Source: Ignavibacteriota bacterium (GTDB taxonomy: Bacteria > Bacteroidota > Ignavibacteria > UBA10030 > UBA6906). Taken from it: a DNA stretch of 56,577 bases. The translations under genes and the position numbers were made by a program. Below, piece by piece: positions 31,578 to 39,063 of this stretch. Location of the stretch: assembly GCA_003162635.1 (NCBI GenBank), contig PMNE01000109.1:215-56791 (forward strand), given 5' to 3'. The notes beneath the pieces were generated by a model. It searched no databases, had not been told where the DNA came from, and saw only the letters and a list, made by a program, of their open reading frames with translations. Numbering within the stretch: position 1 is the stretch's first letter; each line of letters starts with the position of its first letter.

Positions 31578-32015
31578 TCAGGCGGTCGGGACGGGGAATT
31601 GGTACAACATCAGGTAAATGATCACGCCGGTCACAGAGACGTAGAACCATATGGGCAGCGTCCACCGGGCGATCGCCTTATGGGCCCTGAACGATCGCCG
31701 CAATGCGCGGACCAGCGTCATTCCCGCAAGCACAGGGACAGCCGCCGCGAGGGCCGTGTGGGAAATAAGTATCGAAAAGTAAACGCTCCGTACCACACCC
31801 TGTCCATGGTACGGCATGCTTCCAATGTTCGCATGATAGACAACATACGACGTGAGAAAGAGGGACGAGCAAACCAGAGCGGAAATCATGGCGGCGCGAT
31901 GAAGCCGTGTGCGCCCCTCCCTGATCGCGTAGTATCCCGCCGCCAGAAAGATCGACGAGCCGGCATTCAGCAGCGCATTCACATGAGGAAGGAAATGAAT
32001 ATCCATTGCGATCAA
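31578..32015 (-). CDS. DUF420 domain-containing membrane protein
   Basis: FLPHVNALLNAGSSIFLAAGYYAIREGRTRLHRAAMISALVCSSLFLTSYVVYH; located in oxidase operon. Confidence 0.85.
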   Translation of the reverse strand: MIAMDIHFLPHVNALLNAGSSIFLAAGYYAIREGRTRLHRAAMISALVCSSLFLTSYVVYHANIGSMPYHGQGVVRSVYFSILISHTALAAAVPVLAGMTLVRALRRSFRAHKAIARWTLPIWFYVSVTGVIIYLMLYQFPVPTA

Positions 32016-32914
32016 CTGATCAATCGGTCAACGGCCATCATCGCCATCAGCAGAGGAAGATACGCAAGGGAAGCGATGAACAACTGCCGCGCACCCGCAT
32101 TCGTCCTCCGACCCGCGAGGCGCAAGGCCGGGATGAGGAAGAGGCACCCGAGAGAAAATGATCCCGCTGCATACACCCATCCCAGCGTTCCCGTGACCGA
32201 CAGCATCAGCGACACCGGGAGAAGTCCGATCGTGGCGGCAAGGACATGGCGACTTGTCCTCTCCCCGCTCGTATCGAGGACTGTCAGAAGCCGATACCCT
32301 GCGCTCTTATAATCGTCACGGTACAGCCATGCAAGTGAAAGGAAATGCGGCATCTGCCAGAGAAAGAGGATGCCGAACAGAATCCATGCGCCGGGCTCCG
32401 CTGCATTCCGCGCTGCTGTCCAGCCCATCACCGGGGGAAGCGCACCCGGGATCCCCCCAACAAGCGTCGACCATGGAGTGATCCGCTTCAGCGGAGTGTA
32501 GAGGAAAAGATACGTCACGCTGGTGACTGCCGCAAGAAACGCGGTCAAAACGTTGGTGGCGAGCCCAAGGTAGACGATCCCCGCAATGGAGAGGAACGTC
32601 CCAAATGTCAGTGCTTCCACAGGCAACAGGCGGCCGGCGGGAAGCGGCCGGCGTTCCGTTCGTTTCATAAGGATATCGAACCGGCGCTCCATGTACTGGT
32701 TCAGCGCGCCCGCACCCCCTCCCACCATCCCGGTTCCTGCGGCAACCGAAAGAAGGATTCCCGGATGAACCGAGCCGCCGGCTCCCAAACAATACCCTGC
32801 AACGGCCGTCAACACGGAAAGGAGAGTGAGCTCCGGCTTTGCCAGCGAGAGATAATCAAGCACGCGGGTCCATTCGATGGCGATGACACCCCGTCCCTCG
32901 ATCTTCATTCTCAT
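32012..32914 (-). CDS. ctaB: protoheme IX farnesyltransferase (heme O synthase)
   Basis: LNQYMERRFDILMKRTERRPLPAGRL, GGIPGALPPVMGW; ATGA overlaps both sides. Confidence 0.93.
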   Translation of the reverse strand: MRMKIEGRGVIAIEWTRVLDYLSLAKPELTLLSVLTAVAGYCLGAGGSVHPGILLSVAAGTGMVGGGAGALNQYMERRFDILMKRTERRPLPAGRLLPVEALTFGTFLSIAGIVYLGLATNVLTAFLAAVTSVTYLFLYTPLKRITPWSTLVGGIPGALPPVMGWTAARNAAEPGAWILFGILFLWQMPHFLSLAWLYRDDYKSAGYRLLTVLDTSGERTSRHVLAATIGLLPVSLMLSVTGTLGWVYAAGSFSLGCLFLIPALRLAGRRTNAGARQLFIASLAYLPLLMAMMAVDRLIS

Positions 32915-33936
32915 TGCGCACCTGCTTCAGCGACCAGTGCCGGGACGGGTGGACGCGCAGCCGCGGGCAGCACGAAGAATCGGAATACCCGGGCCGTAAC
33001 AAAGACGGTCGTGGCAAGCAGAAGCGCCCCAACAGCAACGTGCGCCGTCGCAATCTGGACCCCCTTTCCGGTCCAGACCGTGAGCGCGCCGAGAAGAAGC
33101 TGAACGAGAATCAGCATCATCATGACGATCGCCGGCTCCCGCAGTCTCGACTCGCCGGGATACGATCGAAGGATATGACGCCCAAAACCGAGTACCACGC
33201 ATGCAGCCACAAGCGCTCCTCCCCTATGAAGAAAATGGATCCAGATTTGGCCGATGCTGACCGGAGGCATATCGTACCAAGCCATGCGAATCTGATTTAC
33301 CGCCGCAAGCCCGCCCTCATCCATGGGAGGCAGGAGCGTGCCGTACGTCAAAGGAAAATCAGGGATGGCAAGACCGGCGCTGCTGTGGCGCATCCATGCA
33401 CCGAGAAAAAGCTGGAGAAGGACGACGAACACCGCACTGACCGCCAACCATCGGGTTGCACGGGCCATCGCCGATACACTCGCCGACGGCTGCATCCAGG
33501 CAGCCGAGGTGACAAGAGCGAGAAGGATTGTCAGGGAAAAGAAAGATTGCGCGAGCATTGCGTGAGCGGCAGAAACAGGCGTAGGGAGGAGAAACAGGAC
33601 AGTCAGTCCCCCGAGCACTCCCTGCGTCACGACGGCACCAAGCGAAAGAAAGCCAAGAACCCTTACCCAGCGTCTCTTCTCCACCCGCCAGAGGGCTATT
33701 GCCAGAATGACCGTCAGGATTCCCACGAACGTGGCGATCATGCGGTGGCCGTGTTCATAGAAGATCCCCCCCACCATGGGGGGCATGAGCTGGCCGTACG
33801 AGAGCGGCCAATCGGGCACCGCGAGCCCCGAATCGGTGCTCGTCACCAGTCCTCCGGCGATGAGAAGCCCGAATGTGCAGCAGGCCGTGAAAACAGCGAA
33901 CCGGTGGACGCCCGGATGAAAGTGATCTGTCCTCAT
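32911..33936 (-). CDS. ctaA: heme A synthase (COX15/CtaA family)
   Basis: GGLVTSTDSGLAVPDWPLSYGQLMPPMVGGIFYEHGHRMIA, FLGAWMRHSSAGLAIPDFPLTYG. Confidence 0.93.
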   Translation of the reverse strand: MRTDHFHPGVHRFAVFTACCTFGLLIAGGLVTSTDSGLAVPDWPLSYGQLMPPMVGGIFYEHGHRMIATFVGILTVILAIALWRVEKRRWVRVLGFLSLGAVVTQGVLGGLTVLFLLPTPVSAAHAMLAQSFFSLTILLALVTSAAWMQPSASVSAMARATRWLAVSAVFVVLLQLFLGAWMRHSSAGLAIPDFPLTYGTLLPPMDEGGLAAVNQIRMAWYDMPPVSIGQIWIHFLHRGGALVAACVVLGFGRHILRSYPGESRLREPAIVMMMLILVQLLLGALTVWTGKGVQIATAHVAVGALLLATTVFVTARVFRFFVLPAAARPPVPALVAEAGAQ

Positions 33937-34880
33937 TGTTGGAGTGCCGCCTCCTGGTCCTTTATCCACTCCTGAAATCCTGTCGCCGTGACCACCGTGA
34001 CCGTCGCCCGCATCCTGTAGTGACCAAGGCCGCACAGTTGCGAACATGCAACCTCGATCGGAGAATACGGGCCCAGGCGTACTTCGCCAATCCCCGCATC
34101 GGCGAGCTTCCCGGCAACATCGGGGGTGATGCCGTCCCCTTTCGCAAGCAGGACATTCCCTTCCTTGTCCCTGTATTCCTGCTGCGCCACGAAGACGGAG
34201 AACTTGTCCGTGTCGGTCGCGCGATCGATCCGATAGAAACGCGCGACTGCCTCCTGGACTTCGTCACTGGTCATCGTGGGCGTAAAACTCAAACGGACCG
34301 ACTGTCCTGGAACTGCATCCTGCTTCACGCGGAAATAGGGGATGCCGAAACTGTGGATCATGTCCTTGCTTGTGAGCCGGACAATCACAGGCCTGTTCAC
34401 CGGTATGACCAACTGGTTGACTGTTGTGATATCGTCCTTCGCAGCCGGATCGTTCCGGTCGAGTCCCAACGGGTTTTCCGGACTGACCAGCGAGATATCT
34501 GTGCGCCCGAAGATGCCGTCAGGTCCCGGATAGTGGAAATTCCAGGCGAATTGCTCCCCCACAACCCTGACCACCGTCGCGTCCTTTTCGGAGGGGATGT
34601 CTTTGACGAGCTTCGCCCACAAAGGAAGATCGAACGCTGCCAGGGCCACTCCCTCGAAGATTGCGACCGCGGCAACCACGACATACGGGAACTTGCTCTT
34701 GAGCCCTCCGTAGCGCGCCGCTGGATTCTTCGAACGCCGGAATCGGAGAAGGCTATAGACGTAGAACGCCCCCCAGCCGGCAAAGAGGACGAACATCAGC
34801 CAGTGAATCATCGCCATGGAGCCGTCGATCTCATGGGCATACGTTGAAGCTTCCGGTGGCAGCCCGAGGAATTCCTGCAT
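33933..34880 (-). CDS. coxB: cytochrome c oxidase subunit II
   Basis: VVGEQFAWNFHYPGPDG, SKDMIHSFGIPYFRVKQDAVPG, CuA motif CSQLCGLGH; contains a ~70 aa insertion. Confidence 0.92.
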   Translation of the reverse strand: MQEFLGLPPEASTYAHEIDGSMAMIHWLMFVLFAGWGAFYVYSLLRFRRSKNPAARYGGLKSKFPYVVVAAVAIFEGVALAAFDLPLWAKLVKDIPSEKDATVVRVVGEQFAWNFHYPGPDGIFGRTDISLVSPENPLGLDRNDPAAKDDITTVNQLVIPVNRPVIVRLTSKDMIHSFGIPYFRVKQDAVPGQSVRLSFTPTMTSDEVQEAVARFYRIDRATDTDKFSVFVAQQEYRDKEGNVLLAKGDGITPDVAGKLADAGIGEVRLGPYSPIEVACSQLCGLGHYRMRATVTVVTATGFQEWIKDQEAALQQ

Positions 34881-34900
34881 GAGTGATTCTTCTCCTTGCC

Positions 34901-35164
34901 TCAGTGGAGGCTCTGGCCTCCACCGATGGCGCGAACGACCTTTCCCGCCCGTCGACGGAGTGATATGACGAACGCCGCAATCCCTCCCAGCACGCTCCCG
35001 GTCAATCCCATGAGGAGGAGGACGGCGTCATTGAGGCCGTCTGCCGTCTGCGCATCGGCCTGACTGAAGCAGAGCGGGCAGGCGACTGACAGAGTAACCC
35101 CGATGGTCGTAAGAAGCGCAGCCGCAACTGCGACACCGATGGCTCTTGCGTGCATGGCGTTCAT
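34901..35164 (-). CDS. small membrane protein in oxidase operon
   Basis: 87 aa, signal/TM plus CPLCFSQAD motif and second TM; co-directional between cox genes. Confidence 0.6.
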   Translation of the reverse strand: MNAMHARAIGVAVAAALLTTIGVTLSVACPLCFSQADAQTADGLNDAVLLLMGLTGSVLGGIAAFVISLRRRAGKVVRAIGGGQSLH

Positions 35165-35270
35165 TCTCCTCTTCCGTTTCCGGCAATCGCTCTCCCGGAT
35201 CAGCGACGCAGCGGCATTCTTCGAACATTCCGCCCCGGCTGCCGGGACTGCTCCTCGCCGGGAGAGCTTG

Positions 35271-35498
35271 TCAGTTCCGTGAAGTGCGCATGTTCAACGA
35301 TTTCATCCCCCGAAACTTTCCGATCACCCAGATCTCGTACAGGAGAAGGAAAAGCGCAGCCACGAAGGAAATTGCAATCCCCCAGAGGTACTGGGACTCT
35401 CCCGTCCTGGCATACCCCCGGATGGTCCACACCCCGCATCCGAGGGCAAGAGCGACCGAGAGGGTAATGAACGCGATATGAAACACCTTAAGCGACAT
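35271..35498 (-). CDS. small two-TM membrane protein in oxidase operon
   Basis: 75 aa from MSLKVFHIAFITLSVALAL; 2-nt gap to coxD-like gene. Confidence 0.6.
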   Translation of the reverse strand: MSLKVFHIAFITLSVALALGCGVWTIRGYARTGESQYLWGIAISFVAALFLLLYEIWVIGKFRGMKSLNMRTSRN

Positions 35499-35500
35499 TG

Positions 35501-35800
35501 TCAACCTCCGCGTGAAAAAACTTCCGCCGTCGGAAGAAGGAGGAGTGCAAAGAAAAAGAATACGGTGAATGCAAGCAGAATGGGGATAAGCCGCTTCTCG
35601 GAGAGAAGATGCATGAAGAAACAGGCAACCAGGGATCCCTTGATGGAGGCAATGAAGAGGGCGATGATGACGGCTTCGCCCGTCGACAGATGCAACATTG
35701 CCACGGACACCGTCAACGCTGTCAGTCCGAGGAGGGCGGCGAAGACAATGATGTACGCTTTTACGTGTGTACGCACGTCCACGGGGTGCGAATCGCTCAT
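35501..35800 (-). CDS. cytochrome c oxidase subunit IV family protein
   Basis: VKAYIIVFAALLGLTALTVSVAML..., ALFIASIKGSLVACFFMHL. Confidence 0.85.
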   Translation of the reverse strand: MSDSHPVDVRTHVKAYIIVFAALLGLTALTVSVAMLHLSTGEAVIIALFIASIKGSLVACFFMHLLSEKRLIPILLAFTVFFFFALLLLPTAEVFSRGG

Positions 35801-35812
35801 TGCACGTTTCTC

Positions 35813-36403
35813 CTACAAGAGATAAAGAACCGGAAAGAGAAATATCCATACGAGATCCACAAAGTGCCAGTAGAGCCCCGCCACCTCGACACGATTGGTA
35901 AACCGCTGCGGGTCCTTCCGCCACATTTTGCTCCCCGGACCGAGCAAATACACATTGACGATCATTCCTCCGATGACATGGAGCCCATGAAGGCCGGTAA
36001 GCGTAAAATAGATCGCGAGAAATGTATTCGTCGCTGGAAACAGACCGTGCTCGAATTTCATCCCATATTCCATCCCCTTGATGGCCAGAAACGCAACCCC
36101 CAGCGCCACCGTCGTTCCCAGGAACCGTCGGAACCTGGCAAAGTTCCCTCCCGCAAGCGACGCCCATGCCATGACCATGGTGACGCTCGAGCTGATGAGC
36201 ACAACCGTATTGGTCGTCGCAAGGGGGATATTGAGGATTTCCCACCCGTGAGGCCACGTTGCCGCGCCCGTTCGCAGGAAGATGTACGCTGAGAAGAGTC
36301 CGCCGAAGAGCATCACCTCCGAGGCAAGGAAGAGCCAAATCCCCAGTTTTGCGTTGTAGACCCCCGTGTCAGGGCGCACTTCGCTGGTGTAAGGAATATT
36401 CAT
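35813..36403 (-). CDS. coxC: cytochrome c oxidase subunit III
   Basis: KLGIWLFLASEVMLFGGLFSAYIFLR, FLAIYFTLTGLHGLHVIGG, VAGLYWHFVDLVWIFLFPVLYL. Confidence 0.94.
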   Translation of the reverse strand: MNIPYTSEVRPDTGVYNAKLGIWLFLASEVMLFGGLFSAYIFLRTGAATWPHGWEILNIPLATTNTVVLISSSVTMVMAWASLAGGNFARFRRFLGTTVALGVAFLAIKGMEYGMKFEHGLFPATNTFLAIYFTLTGLHGLHVIGGMIVNVYLLGPGSKMWRKDPQRFTNRVEVAGLYWHFVDLVWIFLFPVLYLL

Positions 36404-36410
36404 GGACCCC

Positions 36411-38156
36411 TCATGCCGGATCATTTTGCGGGAGAAAGTCACGAGCAGCACCCGGAACGCTGTATTCGTGGGGGCCCCGGTACACCTCCACTGGGCGGAT
36501 GAAATTCCCATGGGGAGGAGGAGATGAGGTCGCCCACTCAAGCGTTGTGGCATCCCATGGATTGTCACCGACCTTCTTTCCTTTTCGGATACTCACAAAG
36601 AAATTGATGATGAACGGTATCTGAAAGATGGCGAGTGACCAGGCCGCGACCGACATCACCAGGTTCAGCGAAAGCACTCCCTGCGCGTGAGCATACTGGG
36701 CACCTCCGTCGTACAATCTCCGCGACACGCCGGCCAGCCCTTGGATGAACATCGGCATGAAGATCGTGTTGATGCAGATCAACGATCCCCAGAAGTGGAT
36801 CTTCCCCAGCGTATCGTTCATCCGGCGCCCTGTTGCCTTCGGAAACCAGTAATAGACTCCGGCGAACAGTGCGAAAATCGATCCCGGGGCAACGATATAG
36901 TGGAAGTGTCCAATGACGTAGTACGTGTCGTGCAAGGGGATATCCGTCGGCGCCAATCCAAGCGGCAGGCCTGTCAATCCCCCGATGCCGAACATGGGGA
37001 GGAATGCACAGGCGAACATCATCGGCGTCGTAAAGCGGATCGATCCGCCCCACAGCGAAACGATCAGCACGGCGAGAATCACGACCGAAGGGATGGAAAT
37101 GATCATCGTTGTCACTTGGAAGAAAGTACCGAGCGTCGTCCCCATCCCCGTAATGTACATGTGGTGCGCCCAGACGATAAACGACATGAACCCCAGAAAG
37201 AGCGTTGAATAGACGAGCGACCGGTAGCTCCAGAGCGGTTTCCGCGTGTTGTTTGCGATGATCTCGGCAACAATGCCCATGGCAGGCAGGATCAGCACAT
37301 ACACTTCGGGGTGTGCGAGGAACCAGAAGAGATGCTGCCAAAGGAGAGGGCTCCCTCCCCCGCTTGCCTGCACCACCTGGCCGCTGACGACCAGCCCGCT
37401 CGGGAGAAAGAAGCTTGTCCCTGCAAGCCGGTCCATCAACTGGAGGCATGCCGCCGCTTCAAGGGGCGGAAAGGCAAGGAGGAGCAGGAAGGATGTGACA
37501 AGCTGGGCCCACACAAAAAACGGCAGCCGCATGAACGTCATCCCGGGAGCGCGGAGCTGCACGATGGTCACGATGAAGTTGATCGAACCGAGCAGCGACG
37601 AGGTAATGAGGAAGAACATCCCGATCAACCAGGCGGTCTGACCGATGGTGGCAATATCGGACAACGGCGGATATGACGTCCAGCCGGAATTTGCGGCCCC
37701 TCCGGGAAGAAGAAAACTCCCCAGCATGGTGACGCCGCCGGCAAAGTACACCCAATAGCTCATCATGTTGAGTTTTGGGAAGGCCATATCCGGCGCCCCG
37801 ATCTGCAGCGGCATGACGAAGTTGCCGAACGCGCCAACGCCCAGCGGCACCACCCCGAGGAAGATCATGATCGTGCCGTGCATTGCCCCGAGTTGATTGT
37901 AGAATTCGGGAAGCATGATCCCGTCGGGTGCGTTCGCCTCGCCGAGGAACTTGCCGATCAACGGAATCGGTTGCCCCGGGTATGCAAGCTGCCACCGCAT
38001 GATCATCATCAGCGTGAAGCCGAAGAGCAGGAACAGCAGGCTCGTGATCGCGTACTGAATGCCGATGGTCTTGTGGTCCTGCGAAAACAGATACGTCCGC
38101 CAGAATCCCTGCGACTCATGGCCGGATCCGTGCTCGACAGAGGTCGACTGCGTCAC
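36411..38156 (-). CDS. coxA: cytochrome c oxidase subunit I (A-type heme-copper oxidase)
   Basis: WLAHPEVYVLILPAMGIVAEII, WAHHMYITGMG, GHFHYIVAPGSIFALFAG; likely GTG start at VTQSTSVEHG. Confidence 0.94.
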   Translation of the reverse strand: MTQSTSVEHGSGHESQGFWRTYLFSQDHKTIGIQYAITSLLFLLFGFTLMMIMRWQLAYPGQPIPLIGKFLGEANAPDGIMLPEFYNQLGAMHGTIMIFLGVVPLGVGAFGNFVMPLQIGAPDMAFPKLNMMSYWVYFAGGVTMLGSFLLPGGAANSGWTSYPPLSDIATIGQTAWLIGMFFLITSSLLGSINFIVTIVQLRAPGMTFMRLPFFVWAQLVTSFLLLLAFPPLEAAACLQLMDRLAGTSFFLPSGLVVSGQVVQASGGGSPLLWQHLFWFLAHPEVYVLILPAMGIVAEIIANNTRKPLWSYRSLVYSTLFLGFMSFIVWAHHMYITGMGTTLGTFFQVTTMIISIPSVVILAVLIVSLWGGSIRFTTPMMFACAFLPMFGIGGLTGLPLGLAPTDIPLHDTYYVIGHFHYIVAPGSIFALFAGVYYWFPKATGRRMNDTLGKIHFWGSLICINTIFMPMFIQGLAGVSRRLYDGGAQYAHAQGVLSLNLVMSVAAWSLAIFQIPFIINFFVSIRKGKKVGDNPWDATTLEWATSSPPPHGNFIRPVEVYRGPHEYSVPGAARDFLPQNDPA

Positions 38157-38305
38157 GGGGAAATCTGGAGATGTTCCACGCTCGCTCCTCCTTTCTCTTG
38201 ATGATACCCCAGGGGATCCCAAACATCTGCTCTGTCGATTTCCGCCCCTCCCGTTCGCCGTCGCGAGTCCCCCCTGCTCACCCTCTCTCCCTGCCGGATC
38301 GACTC

Positions 38306-39013
38306 CTACTTCGCAGCGTAGGTGAACTTCGCCTGCGCCTCTCCGGAACCACCCACCTTGACCTTCAGCGTCTGGGTGCCGTATTTCTCGTGCCAGGCCT
38401 CGAGAGTGTATTCGCCTGCAGGCAGACCCTTGATCGTGAAGGAACCATCCTCGCCCGTCACGGCGAAGAACGGATGTTCGAACACGCCAATGTATGCCCC
38501 CATCCATCCGTGCACTTCGCATTTAACGCGGAATGTCTCCGCCTTGTCAAACTTCTTCACCAAACGCATCCCTTGTTTCGGTTGTGCCGCATTGAATTGC
38601 GAGTTCACTTTCGAGAGGGAATGGACGTTATGGAGCGTCGGATCGTCATTGACGACGTCCAGTTCCTGTCCTGTCTGGATCCCGATCACATGCGGGAAGT
38701 ACTGGCAACCCTTCTGCTCCAAAGAGAGCTTCGCCGCCGACGAGCCGTCGAACTTCTTTCCACCCAACCCGTCTTTCACGTACACCAGAACGTTTTTCAA
38801 CGTCTTATTCGGATTGACGACGACATCTTCGGTATAGACCGGGTCCTTATGCGCCTTCATGCACACAGGATCCGCATTCATCATTAACCGCGTCGACTTC
38901 GGGGCAGTTCCCTCAAAATCGACTTTTCCCTTCACGTCCCCCCCGCGGGCTCCGCCGCCGAATCCGATCAGCAACGCTCCCACCAGGGCGCCGAGACATA
39001 TTCCTCTTGTCAT
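38306..39013 (-). CDS. cupredoxin-like protein with C-terminal carboxypeptidase-regulatory-like domain
   Basis: Signal peptide; DPTLHNVHS ... VKCEVHGWMGAYIGVFEHPFFAVTGEDGSFTIKGLPAGEYTLEAWH. Confidence 0.75.
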   Translation of the reverse strand: MTRGICLGALVGALLIGFGGGARGGDVKGKVDFEGTAPKSTRLMMNADPVCMKAHKDPVYTEDVVVNPNKTLKNVLVYVKDGLGGKKFDGSSAAKLSLEQKGCQYFPHVIGIQTGQELDVVNDDPTLHNVHSLSKVNSQFNAAQPKQGMRLVKKFDKAETFRVKCEVHGWMGAYIGVFEHPFFAVTGEDGSFTIKGLPAGEYTLEAWHEKYGTQTLKVKVGGSGEAQAKFTYAAK

Positions 39014-39063
39014 GCTTCCTCCATTGTGTGATTCATAAGCCCTTCTCCTCATTCTTTCCTCCT

